DNA of 64,000 nt from G965232465 sp965276005 (GTDB lineage Bacteria > Pseudomonadota > Alphaproteobacteria > JAQWUY01). This document shows positions 37,765-46,227 of this stretch, in pieces; positions within the stretch are counted from its first letter, which is position 1; each line of letters begins with the position of its first letter. The notes under the pieces were generated by a model. That model had not been told where the DNA came from and ran no database searches. It saw nothing but the letters and a program-made list of their open reading frames with translations. The stretch is from contig OZ254962.1 in the NCBI GenBank assembly GCA_965276005.1, positions 2,901,791-2,965,790 of the forward strand, written 5' to 3'. A program made the position numbers and the translations under genes.

Positions 37765-38205
37765 ATGGGTATAAAATTCGCAGCGGGTGATATATTCGCC
37801 CAACCTGTGCAAGCACTTATAAATCCTGTAAACACGGTTGGTGTTATGGGTAAGGAGCTTGCGATACAATTCAAAAATCGCTATCCACAGTATTTTGCCT
37901 ATTATCAAAATCAGTGTGCTAGTGGGGAACTGTGTATGGGTACTGTTCGTGGTTATGATGTGGGCGAATATATCGTAGTATCATTTCCCACCAAAAAACA
38001 CTGGTCCGACAATTCCCAACTGTCAGATATTATCGCTGGGTTGAAATATTTAAAATCGTATATTGCAAAATTTCAAATGCAATCTATCGCCATACCTGCA
38101 TTAGGGTGTGGACTAGGCAGCTTGCAATGGACAGGGGTAAAATCTGTTATCGAAACCATTTTATCTGATTGTCCATGCGACATTATCGTATTACAACCAA
38201 GATAA
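37765..38205 (+). CDS. Macrodomain protein (DarG-like ADP-ribosyl hydrolase fold)
   Basis: 146 residues. MGIKFAAGDIFAQPVQALIN and PVNTVGVMGKELAIQFKNRY form the ligand-binding part. VVSFPTKKHWSDNSQLSDII followed by GLKYLKSY, then IAIPALGCGLGSLQW, completes the fold. These blocks match the macrodomain of DarG, the antitoxin that strips ADP-ribose from DNA after DarT modification. No DarT is nearby and the DarG C-terminal domain is absent, so this is an orphan. It could protect the element from a DarT-type defence or cooperate with the SLOG protein. Its last bases overlap leader element 10. Confidence 0.88.
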   Translation: MGIKFAAGDIFAQPVQALINPVNTVGVMGKELAIQFKNRYPQYFAYYQNQCASGELCMGTVRGYDVGEYIVVSFPTKKHWSDNSQLSDIIAGLKYLKSYIAKFQMQSIAIPALGCGLGSLQWTGVKSVIETILSDCPCDIIVLQPR

Positions 38206-38249
38206 GAAATTGTAAACAAAATGCCCCCACAAGGGGGCGGAAAGAAAGT
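38200..38249 (+). promoter_or_regulatory. Leader element 10
   Basis: AGATAA (38200, overlapping the macrodomain stop), stem TGCCCCC/GGGGGCG with one U-G pair and loop ACAA (38222-38239), AAAGAAAGT (38241-38249). It lies 34 nt before the ssb ATG at 38284. Confidence 0.75.
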
Positions 38250-38283
38250 TTCATGTAACAGTAACAGCATAAGGAGACATCAA

Positions 38284-38745
38284 ATGGCTGCAAGCGTGAA
38301 CAAAGTAATCTTAATCGGAAACTTGGGTGCAAACCCAGACATTCGCAATACACAAAGTGGGGCAAAGGTGGCAACATTCAGCCTTGCAACAACAGAAAGC
38401 TGGAAAGACCCATCTGGTCAAAAACAAGACCGTACCGAGTGGCACCGTGTGGTAATATGGGGGGATGGCTTGGTCAATGTGGTCGCACAGTACCTGCATA
38501 AAGGCTCAAAAATCTATATCGAAGGGCAGTTGCGTACCCGCAAATGGCAAAATCAACAAGGTCAAGACCAATACAGTACAGAAGTTGTTGTATCCGGATT
38601 TGGTGGAGGGCTGACCATGCTATCACCATCGCAAAACAATGGAGGACAAAACCAGCAACCGGTACAGCAGGCAGGCACTGTTGAAGCCCAACATCAAGCA
38701 TCACCGCCCCCCATTGCAGATGTAGACGATGATGCCCCATTTTAA
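38284..38745 (+). CDS. ssb: Single-stranded DNA-binding protein
   Basis: 153 residues from the ATG at 38284 (AAGGAG upstream). The OB-fold reads VNKVILIGNLGANPDIRNTQ, GAKVATFSLATTESWKD, RTEWHRVVIWGDGLVNVVAQ and YLHKGSKIYIEGQLRTRKWQ. A Gln/Asn-rich linker follows, and the chain ends DVDDDAPF, the acidic tip that recruits replication and repair proteins. It is a full-length bacterial SSB. Plasmids and phages commonly carry their own copy. It is followed by a terminator and has its own leader element. Confidence 0.95.
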   Translation: MAASVNKVILIGNLGANPDIRNTQSGAKVATFSLATTESWKDPSGQKQDRTEWHRVVIWGDGLVNVVAQYLHKGSKIYIEGQLRTRKWQNQQGQDQYSTEVVVSGFGGGLTMLSPSQNNGGQNQQPVQQAGTVEAQHQASPPPIADVDDDAPF

Positions 38746-38775
38746 ACAGTTTTTTCATCTCTCTAAAAAACACTG

Positions 38776-38802
38776 TGCGGAGTTTCGGCTCCGCATTTTT
38801 TT
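38776..38802 (+). terminator. Rho-independent terminator of ssb
   Basis: TGCGGAG (38776-38782) pairs with CTCCGCA (38789-38795), followed by seven T. Confidence 0.88.
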
Positions 38803-39032
38803 GTCGAGTATTATTTCATAGAATGCGTTATAAATCCGTTTTAAAGGTGCCACAGTGCCTATAAATCCATCTTGCATTACAATTCAATTAAAATAGGTTT
38901 CGCTTAACCTTACACCTTTAAAATCCAGATTAGACACATTTTCAAGGCAAGAATAACATCTAAAATGTGCCATACGGTCGTTTCAACATATGCACAGTGC
39001 GTAAAACTGTATTCTATGCACCCACCCACACA

Positions 39033-39082
39033 AGATAAACGATTTTACCAAAAATAGACCGCTAATAAGCGGAAAGTTAAGT
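39033..39082 (+). promoter_or_regulatory. Leader element 11
   Basis: AGATAA (39033), stem CCGCT/AGCGG with loop AATA (39059-39072), box B AAAGTTAAGT (39073-39082). Box spacing is 40 nt. It lies 27 nt before the ATG at 39110. The rest of the 38803-39032 gap shows nothing I can name. Confidence 0.68.
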
Positions 39083-39109
39083 AATTGAAAAAATCAACGG
39101 AGATTTGCA

Positions 39110-39517
39110 ATGATTTACACAACACACTTCAACGCCCTACGGCACCATACCACAGTACCATTTATTCCTGTCAGTATAGCAAGGTTCAAAGCAAAGTATG
39201 TGCAAGTAGACAGGCAATACAAAATATTAGCACCTAGCAAAGATTTATTACTGGGGTACAAAAACGGACAAATTTCAGATGCAGAATACACAGTGCAATT
39301 TTTAGCACAATTGGAAAAATTGAATGCAAACAACATTATCGAGGATTTACGGAAATTAGGTAATGGTAAATCGGTCGGCTTGATTTGTCATTGCAGCACA
39401 AAAAATTTCTGCCATCGTCATTTGGTAGCAGAGTGGATTAAAAATTGTACAGGTCGTAATGTGGTAGAATTCAAAAATGAAAAGTGCCTGCGAATAGATG
39501 GAAAACTGGTACTGTAA
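39110..39517 (+). CDS. DUF488 family protein
   Basis: 135 residues. MIYTTHFNALRHHTTVPFIP and VSIARFKAK open the fold, and VGLICHCSTKNFCHRHLVAE carries the C-x-C..CHR motif characteristic of DUF488. Members are small alpha/beta proteins with a phosphatase-like cysteine loop whose biochemical role is unknown. CGGAGA precedes the ATG at 39110. It is the last gene in the module that bears a leader element. Confidence 0.8.
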   Translation: MIYTTHFNALRHHTTVPFIPVSIARFKAKYVQVDRQYKILAPSKDLLLGYKNGQISDAEYTVQFLAQLEKLNANNIIEDLRKLGNGKSVGLICHCSTKNFCHRHLVAEWIKNCTGRNVVEFKNEKCLRIDGKLVL

Positions 39518-39860
39518 AATAGCAGGATGCGAATCCCGTTTTTTTGTCAAAGTCTATTTGCAAAATTGCACATCTCAAAAACCAAATTTCAAATCCAATT
39601 TTCACCGAAAATTTTTACCATAAGAAATTGATTTTAACCTGCCAATTTTACACTGCAAAAATCGATCACCGTTCAATCGCCACTGATGGCTTGTAAAAAA
39701 TGTATATGTCCGAAACCTACATCGTGAATGACATTTGCTTAAAAAATAATCACACGGCTGAAGCCTAAAAAACGCAATATACCTTACGCACCCTAGTGCA
39801 ACAGACCGCAAACCATTATATATCAACAGGTACAGCGAATTCGACTCGAAAAAATAGCCG
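39518..39860. other. Intergenic stretch, no gene recognised
   Basis: AT-rich sequence with no supported gene. It leads into the palindrome array at 39861. Confidence 0.4.
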
Positions 39861-40062
39861 TGATACAAATGATACATTGTATCATAAAAATGCGTTACAT
39901 AAAAAATATGTACAATCACATTGTAAATAAAGATTAAAAATGCTATAAATAAATTGCTGTATGATACAAATGATACAATGTATCACAAAGCTGCGTTACA
40001 TTATGATACATTGTATTACGCAAATGTGATACAATGTAACGCAAATTATGATATAAATATGA
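39861..40062. repeat. Array of GATACAWTGTATC palindromes (probable operator or centromere)
   Basis: Near-perfect 13-bp palindromes lie at 39871 (GATACATTGTATC), 39972 (GATACAATGTATC), 40005 (GATACATTGTATT) and 40028 (GATACAATGTAAC). Single arms TGATACAAAT precede the first two. TGCGTTACAT occurs at 39891 and 39992, with inverse copies TACGCAAA and AACGCAAA at 40016 and 40038. The array ends 37 bp before a ribbon-helix-helix gene. Confidence 0.8.
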
Positions 40063-40098
40063 CACAAATTTTACGACATTGATTAGAATGGACGGCTT

Positions 40099-40410
40099 AT
40101 GAAAAAACACATTACAATACACATCAGAATAGAAGATAATTTGCACCAAAAAATAGAGAAATCATGCAGACAAATCAAGATGTCAAAATCTGATTTTATC
40201 AGGGGTATTTTAGAAGAAAAATGCGACCAAATTTTAATGGGAAAAAGCAGCGATTATCATACTAGATTATTAGAAGAAATATTGTCTAGAACAGCCTTTA
40301 ATCAAGCACGGATTCATGAAGAATTGGAACAGGATAATCAAGGCAATACTCGTGACCATCGTTTTAGACTGTATGGCAAGGAAGTTTTAGAGCGTGTTAA
40401 AAAGGGATAA
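40099..40410 (+). CDS. Ribbon-helix-helix DNA-binding protein (CopG/MobC/ParR-like)
   Basis: 103 residues. MKKHITIHIRIEDNLHQKIE forms a beta strand and helix, and KSCRQIKMSKSDFIRGILEE completes the ribbon-helix-helix domain. The rest is a charged helical tail (HTRLLEEILSRTAFNQARIH). Such proteins bind palindromic or direct repeats as dimers and act as plasmid copy control, partition or relaxosome factors. The palindrome array immediately upstream is the obvious binding site, so autoregulation or a partition role is likely. Confidence 0.75.
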   Translation: MKKHITIHIRIEDNLHQKIEKSCRQIKMSKSDFIRGILEEKCDQILMGKSSDYHTRLLEEILSRTAFNQARIHEELEQDNQGNTRDHRFRLYGKEVLERVKKG

Positions 40411-40490
40411 AATATACAAAAAATAGGAGACTATCGGAGATTGAATAATACATAAAAATATGCTATTATCATATTGTTAAGGAGTACGCT

Positions 40491-41276
40491 ATGGCTGAAA
40501 GCAAAATTGAATGGACAGACGCAACTTGGAACCCTGTGGCGGGGTGTTCCATCGAGTCTGCTGGGTGTAAAAATTGTTATGCGATGAATATGGCAAAAAG
40601 ATTAGAGGCAATGGGTGTAGAAAAATATAAAGGGTTGACAAAAACAGTCAACGGTAATGCGGTTTGGACGAACAGGATTAGACTAGACGAACAAGCCCTG
40701 ATGGTGCCGTATCGTTGGAAAAAAAAGCGGATGATTTTTGTAAATTCCATGAGCGATTTGTTTCACCCAGATGTCTTGGTAGATTTTATTAAAAAAGTAT
40801 GGCAGGTTATGGAACAAACTCCACAGCATAATTATCAAATATTGACAAAACGCCCTAAGAGAATGTTGGAAGTTTTGACAGAGTATGATTTTAAAATCCT
40901 TCCTAATGTATGGTTAGGTGCTACTGTAGAGAATTCTGATGTAGTTGACCGTATAGATCATTTACGATGTATCCCTGCTGTTGTTAGGTTTATTTCTTTT
41001 GAACCGTTAATTGGGTCGGTAGGCGATGTAAACCTTGAAAATATACATTGGGCAATTATTGGCGGTGAAAGTGGGCATAAAGCTAGACGCATGAAAGTTG
41101 AATGGATTGACGAAATCCACGAACAATGCAAAAAACACGATACAGTGTTCTTTTTCAAACAATGGGGAACATGGGGGGAAGATAATAAAAGACGCTCTAA
41201 AAAAGCAAATGGACGAAGGTATAAAGGTGATTTTTGGAATGATATGCCAGATAAGAATATAGGAGTATCCACATAA
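40491..41276 (+). CDS. DUF5131 (phage Gp37/Gp68 family) protein
   Basis: 261 residues. MAESKIEWTDATWNPVAGCS and IESAGCKNCYAMNMAKRLEA show the family's C-x(6)-C-x2-C start, a radical-SAM-like iron-sulfur cluster motif. RMIFVNSMSDLFHPDVLVDF, YQILTKRPKRM and WLGATVEN, FISFEPLIGSV and WAIIGGESGHKARRM follow in standard order, and FKQWGTWGE ends the core. Its substrate is unknown. It lies 1 bp before tcmP, and TcmP is named as the partner of such three-Cys-motif proteins, so they surely work together. TAAGGAG precedes the ATG. Confidence 0.92.
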   Translation: MAESKIEWTDATWNPVAGCSIESAGCKNCYAMNMAKRLEAMGVEKYKGLTKTVNGNAVWTNRIRLDEQALMVPYRWKKKRMIFVNSMSDLFHPDVLVDFIKKVWQVMEQTPQHNYQILTKRPKRMLEVLTEYDFKILPNVWLGATVENSDVVDRIDHLRCIPAVVRFISFEPLIGSVGDVNLENIHWAIIGGESGHKARRMKVEWIDEIHEQCKKHDTVFFFKQWGTWGEDNKRRSKKANGRRYKGDFWNDMPDKNIGVST

Positions 41277-41277
41277 T

Positions 41278-42555
41278 ATGGGAAATCCATTTGATTGGGA
41301 AAATGGTTTGGAATTAAAACCACATACACAAATAAAGCATGAGGTCGTTAGTGAATATTTACACCAATATATGCTTGTAAAATCTGCAAATCCTAGATGG
41401 ACAGCAGGGAAATTTTTTATAGCTGAGGGATTTTGTGGGGCTGGAATGTATAAAGATAATAAAATGGGTAGCCCTTTAATATTGATGGACACTATGAAAA
41501 AAAGTATAGGTCAAATTAATACTCATAGAAAAGAACAAGGTATACATAAGGAATTTCAATTAGATATTAGCTATTTTTTTAATGACAATGATACACAAGC
41601 CATACAAATGCTAGGCAAGTATATCAAAGACATTGGTTTTGAGACAGAAAAATATAGTCTATTTAGCCGTAATTTTATTGAATTTTTGCCGATTTTAACC
41701 AACCAACTTGCACAACAAAAATTTAAAAAAGGGATCATATTTTTGGATCAATCGGGTTTCACGGATGTCTATATTCCCTCTTTAGAGGCAATTAACTATC
41801 AATTCCCCGGTGTGGAAATCATTTTATATTTTGGAATGGATTGGTTTACAAGAATCATAGGAAAAGACAATGTGGAACAAATACAAAAATACATAAATAA
41901 GATGGGGTTAGACATAGATGCCAGATCATTTACAAAACTTAAAACCTATGACAAAAACTTACTTTGGGCAGGTACAAAACATCTTATATTTACCGCATTC
42001 AAGGAAGTAACAAAATATGAATATATATATATATATATATCAGACTTCCACATAGTCAACGATGATAATCCAACAGGACTGGGATATATGCTGGTTCATT
42101 TTTCAAATGAATGGCGAGCCAGAGATAAAATGACAGAAGTATTGAGAAAAAAAGACAGTTTTGGCGATATAACTTCTGACCCATTGAAAAGATATATAGG
42201 ATACAGTCATAAATATGACATAAACCCTACTCTATTCATACAAAGTGATAGTATTTCCGACATGATTGTGCGGTGTGGAGTCAACTTCTTGGCAAAAGAT
42301 ATTAAAAAAGACGGCGTAAAGTATCAAGATGTCATTACTGGTGTTGCAGGATATGGTTCATATGCAACAGAACAAGAAATAAAAGAATCATTAGGCGTGT
42401 TATTAGACTCAAAAGAAATTGATATATTTAATGCAAATGGTAATCGAGTTCGTACAACTAAAAATCTTAAAAAAAACGCTCATATCTGCCCAAAACCCCA
42501 AAAGCAATTTTTATTCGTGAAAGATTTACAACAGAATAAAACTAAAAAGTCGTAA
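41278..42555 (+). CDS. tcmP: Three-Cys-motif partner protein TcmP
   Basis: 425 residues. The start (HTQIKHEVVSEYLHQYM) and FFIAEGFCGAGMY resemble a methyltransferase-like glycine motif, followed by FQLDISYFFNDNDTQAI. The middle KKGIIFLDQSGFTDVYIPSL and VEIILYFGMDW fit the TcmP family. It partners DUF5131 proteins in mobile elements; the pair's function is unknown, though modification of nucleic acid or protein in genome conflict is plausible. A (AT)10 run at 42021-42040 encodes alternating Ile/Tyr and could slip out of frame. Overall length is normal and the gene is currently in frame. Confidence 0.9.
   Translation: MGNPFDWENGLELKPHTQIKHEVVSEYLHQYMLVKSANPRWTAGKFFIAEGFCGAGMYKDNKMGSPLILMDTMKKSIGQINTHRKEQGIHKEFQLDISYFFNDNDTQAIQMLGKYIKDIGFETEKYSLFSRNFIEFLPILTNQLAQQKFKKGIIFLDQSGFTDVYIPSLEAINYQFPGVEIILYFGMDWFTRIIGKDNVEQIQKYINKMGLDIDARSFTKLKTYDKNLLWAGTKHLIFTAFKEVTKYEYIYIYISDFHIVNDDNPTGLGYMLVHFSNEWRARDKMTEVLRKKDSFGDITSDPLKRYIGYSHKYDINPTLFIQSDSISDMIVRCGVNFLAKDIKKDGVKYQDVITGVAGYGSYATEQEIKESLGVLLDSKEIDIFNANGNRVRTTKNLKKNAHICPKPQKQFLFVKDLQQNKTKKS
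42021..42040 (+). repeat. (AT)10 dinucleotide tract inside tcmP
   Basis: Ten AT units encode alternating Ile-Tyr codons in the second half of TcmP. A change of one unit would shift the frame. Confidence 0.85.
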
Positions 42556-42656
42556 TACATAATGTAGTTCATTACCCATATAGAGTATTTAAGACATGCA
42601 AATTACCAAATTTCCATTATTGTTCGATTAACTTCATGCGAATCTCTGAATAGCGA

Positions 42657-42689
42657 GAAAGGCTGCCTAACAATGTTGGGCAACCTTTC
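42657..42689. terminator. Rho-independent terminator after tcmP
   Basis: A 15-bp stem with one mismatch and a few G-U pairs, GAAAGGCTGCCTAAC (42657-42671) against GTTGGGCAACCTTTC (42675-42689), followed by TTATAAAATT. The tail has few T, so efficiency is uncertain. The rest of 42556-42865 shows no gene. Confidence 0.6.
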
Positions 42690-42865
42690 TTATAAAATTA
42701 CATGCAGAGGCAGCCTATAAAAGACCACAACGCTGTCTACATGTTCTTTATACCACATAGTATTTTGTCATGTCAACACCTAATTCTAAACTTTTTTACC
42801 TATTTACCATGTTCCTTATGACATAAGGTCAAAAATATGATATTCATAAATGGTACTTTAATGGA

Positions 42866-44305
42866 ATGACAGAGGTAAACTACATGCAGAATATAGACGA
42901 ATATATACCCAATATCCCCTGCAAAACACAATATATATCCCGCACACGACTATACACATACTATGAGTTGTTAGACATACCGGAAGAATATACATTACGG
43001 GCATATCTTTGGAATAAGCGTATATCGGCTTCAATATCTCCTATTTTGCATACACTCGAAGTTACTTTACGGAATGCACTGAATATGGGTGTTTATGATC
43101 ATCATAGTATTTATAAAGATAATGAAATGTGGTTTTTAGATTTAATCATGCATCATCAAAACGCTATTATAGGACGCATGATTCGCAGAGATAGACAAAA
43201 ATGGATAGATTTCCATACTGGCAATCGTATAAAATATACATATTATGAGAGGCAAATCAGAAACCTGCAAAATAATGGCAAAAACGCAAATGATATTATT
43301 AGTCGATTGGAATTTGGATTTTGGACAAATTTATTAAGTCAAAAATACATAAAAGTAGAAAATAACACTCCAAGAGAAAAAACTCTGTGGCCAGAAATAC
43401 TAAGTGATGTTTTTCCAAATGTCGATGATAACATAGGCATTGAACCTATTTTTAAGAGATTTGAGGACATTAGAAAATTTCGCAACAGAGTAGCCCACAA
43501 TGAGCCAATATGGAAGTTTAATACTACCAACGATCAAGGCGAAACAATACCTGTTTATGGACTTAATGCAAGTTTACAAATTTTACGCAGAAATTATGAA
43601 GACATTGTTACTGCACTTAAATGGATTTCACCTGAAATTTATGAAGAATTTGTAAATTCTGGATTAAGGCAGGATTTTAATATGTTGTCCACTGTAGATG
43701 GCTTTTGGGCATGTGTTAATACCAACAGAGTAAAAAATACTTATTTCCTGCACCATTTTCTGAGTACAAAATATTATGCCAATAAAGACGAAATTGATAG
43801 TCATAGTTTATTATTAGAATGTCCACAATGTCATTATAATTCGATGATTCCAAACATTGATTTTGTGCATCACAAAAAATGCTTGTTATGTGATTATAAT
43901 CCTGAGGCTATATATGTTAATTGCACCAACATGGTTAATAATGTGTCATGTAACCAAATTTTAGTTGTTGACGATATTGATATATCCATAGACTGTCCAT
44001 CTTGTCATAGTCATTATGATAAGGATTTAGTAGACAAGATGGTATATGATAAATATGCCATTCCAGAATGGATTATTACCCGTGAACTTTCCGATGGATG
44101 CGAAAATCTACAGGTATCTTGTGAAAATTGCAACTCCGAGGCGTTTGTTTATTTCGATCATGACTGTATAGTATGCCCAACTTGTCGTTTAGTTACATTT
44201 GGTATTGAAATATGTAATAATTGTTACGAATATTCGACAAGTCATAATGGCGTTTGTTGCAACAACTGCGAAGAGTCATACCATGAGTATATTAACAAAG
44301 ATTAA
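42866..44305 (+). CDS. Abi-like HEPN protein with C-terminal zinc ribbons
   Basis: 479 residues. The N-terminal half follows the Abi_2/AbiF plan: a helix with SPILHTLEVTLRNALN (about 58-73), then RKFRNRVAHNEPIW (203-216), which holds the R-x4-H HEPN ribonuclease motif at 206-211. From about residue 310 the chain changes to a series of Cys pairs: ECPQCHYN, KKCLLCDYN, DCPSCHSHY, SCENCNSEA, CIVCPTCRL, EICNNCYEY and CCNNCEESY. These would make four or so zinc ribbons able to bind RNA, DNA or protein. A HEPN ribonuclease carrying its own sensor ribbons fits an abortive-infection effector. It converges on the KAP gene, which ends 39 bp beyond its stop. Confidence 0.78.
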   Translation: MTEVNYMQNIDEYIPNIPCKTQYISRTRLYTYYELLDIPEEYTLRAYLWNKRISASISPILHTLEVTLRNALNMGVYDHHSIYKDNEMWFLDLIMHHQNAIIGRMIRRDRQKWIDFHTGNRIKYTYYERQIRNLQNNGKNANDIISRLEFGFWTNLLSQKYIKVENNTPREKTLWPEILSDVFPNVDDNIGIEPIFKRFEDIRKFRNRVAHNEPIWKFNTTNDQGETIPVYGLNASLQILRRNYEDIVTALKWISPEIYEEFVNSGLRQDFNMLSTVDGFWACVNTNRVKNTYFLHHFLSTKYYANKDEIDSHSLLLECPQCHYNSMIPNIDFVHHKKCLLCDYNPEAIYVNCTNMVNNVSCNQILVVDDIDISIDCPSCHSHYDKDLVDKMVYDKYAIPEWIITRELSDGCENLQVSCENCNSEAFVYFDHDCIVCPTCRLVTFGIEICNNCYEYSTSHNGVCCNNCEESYHEYINKD

Positions 44306-44343
44306 ATGTGTACATGTCACAGTATATCTTTCAAGAGATACCA

Positions 44344-46215
44344 TTACAAATTTTTGGAGTATATTTTTTCTTCAATGAGATCATAACATTTTCGTGCCAG
44401 TGTTGTTTCATCATTTGTAATGTGTCTATTCAGCCATAAAATTAAAGCATAATCTCGAATAACTTTATACATTGCCAAAGCGTTAGAAGAATCTTTTATA
44501 TCTCCTGTATTCTTTATCCACTTATCAATGCTAAACATATCAGTATTTGTTTTATCCGCATCGTAATTTCTTAAATTATTTAGATCCCACTTTTCATTCT
44601 TTTGAAATGCCTTGTAATATTGCTCATCTTTTAACACATCTTTTTTAATAAATCTTTGCATTTCATCAGATGGGGTGCAGATGACACGGATGTATTGTTG
44701 AAAATCTTCTCTATCTCGTATAAAGCCATACTCTATATCCTTTTCGCATAATTTTAACTGAGATAACGCCACAGAGTCCCGAATACCTTTGTTGCCAATC
44801 TTGAAATATAAATCAGGTTTCATATGCCTTAGCATGAACATAAACATAAAAGTTATAATATGGATTTCTTTGGATTCCCTTGTAGCAGTCGTTGTATTAT
44901 ACTGATCCAGCCAACCAAGATTAAAATGTTGTAAAATACTATCATGATTGAAAGATGTACCAAAAAACTTTTGCCAAGAATATCGCATGGCATTAGATTC
45001 TCTGAGAGAAGGCATTAATAAACATTGCCTTACCATTATGTCGGTATTGCCTGTTACATTTAACTTATAATCCTCTGTTTCTGTTGTTTCAGGTAATATA
45101 AACTGCACATCAACGAATTTCCGCAAATAATCTTCATTCGATGACTGTACCCCATATACACTTTCCACACAGGCTTTTAAGCGGTTGTCGTCTGTTGCAA
45201 TTACAAATATAACATCATCGATACTGAAAATATGTTTAATAACTTCTAATACTTGAATAGCATAATCAGGTCGGCATCGGTCTAATTCGTCGATGAAAAT
45301 AATAATGCGTTTTTTTGATTCTTTGGATTTATTTCTTATAGTATATTTGATTTTTGTAATTATTGATTCTGGTGTGTCTGTATCTTCTTTAAAAATCATG
45401 TCACCCAATTTAAGTGGTACAGGGACACCTGTGGTTACTGTTGAAAGAATGTTAGGCATTATATTTGCAATAGATTTTAATCTCGAAATATTTAGGTCTT
45501 TTACTTCGTCACCAATAAACTTATGTTTGTTAAATGCGTCTAGTAAAAATAACAACGGATTATCATAATAATCCTGCTCCCATATATTGAGATAAATAGG
45601 ATATGTGCTATCTGTGTTCAAGGTAATTTCACAGCGTTCCAGAAAACAAGTTTTTCCTTCCCCATATCCCGCTGCTAATTCAACGATACTGGGTGATTGT
45701 GATGTTGTTAAATACTTACAAAAAAACTTCCCAAATTGTTCCCGTCCCAAAGAATTATCCCATGGGTTTGCAGGATCTATTGGACAGTTATTTGTGTCTG
45801 TTATATCAATGTGGTATGTTACTTCTTTTGGATGTAGTACTTTATCTGCGTATTTGTCCATAATATCTAGGGCAATTCCCATGCTTAATTTGTGTTTTGC
45901 CACTAAGAACCGCAATCGTAAATCGTTGGCGTTGTCGATCTGTTGATCGCCACTTTCCCAACGGCGGACAGTACGGACATTTACATTAAACGAGTCCGCT
46001 AATTCCTGTTGCGTTTTATGCAGGCTTTTTCGTAGTTTTTTGCATTCTTCCCCATTTAAAGACCCGTTTTTGTGAATCACCTCTGTGATTATGGTTTTGT
46101 TTAAAGATGCAGGGATTGTGTAGCACACTTCCCCTTCGTCATCTACATAAGAATCAATACCCGTTACATCCAAGTTGGATAAACCGAATATTTTATATGG
46201 AAATACTTTTGTCAT
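44344..46215 (-). CDS. KAP-family P-loop NTPase fused to an antitoxin-like HTH domain
   Basis: 623 residues. Residues about 25-95 contain VCYTIPASLNKTIITEVIHK, then ECKKLRKSLHKTQQELADSF and NVNVRTVRRWESGDQQID. This is a Cro-type HTH arranged as in MqsA/YgiT antitoxins but without the zinc finger. From residue 180 a KAP NTPase follows: ELAAGYGEGKTC (179-190, Walker A) and RIIIFIDELDRCRPDYAIQV (303-322, Walker B with the KAP DELDRC motif), then VIFVIATDDNRLKACVES. KAP NTPases are often membrane-associated and occur in defence and exclusion systems; I see no clear membrane helices here. It lies 12 bp downstream of a DUF4258 gene in the same operon. Confidence 0.85.
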   Translation of the reverse strand: MTKVFPYKIFGLSNLDVTGIDSYVDDEGEVCYTIPASLNKTIITEVIHKNGSLNGEECKKLRKSLHKTQQELADSFNVNVRTVRRWESGDQQIDNANDLRLRFLVAKHKLSMGIALDIMDKYADKVLHPKEVTYHIDITDTNNCPIDPANPWDNSLGREQFGKFFCKYLTTSQSPSIVELAAGYGEGKTCFLERCEITLNTDSTYPIYLNIWEQDYYDNPLLFLLDAFNKHKFIGDEVKDLNISRLKSIANIMPNILSTVTTGVPVPLKLGDMIFKEDTDTPESIITKIKYTIRNKSKESKKRIIIFIDELDRCRPDYAIQVLEVIKHIFSIDDVIFVIATDDNRLKACVESVYGVQSSNEDYLRKFVDVQFILPETTETEDYKLNVTGNTDIMVRQCLLMPSLRESNAMRYSWQKFFGTSFNHDSILQHFNLGWLDQYNTTTATRESKEIHIITFMFMFMLRHMKPDLYFKIGNKGIRDSVALSQLKLCEKDIEYGFIRDREDFQQYIRVICTPSDEMQRFIKKDVLKDEQYYKAFQKNEKWDLNNLRNYDADKTNTDMFSIDKWIKNTGDIKDSSNALAMYKVIRDYALILWLNRHITNDETTLARKCYDLIEEKIYSKNL

Positions 46216-46227
46216 GTATATTCTCCT

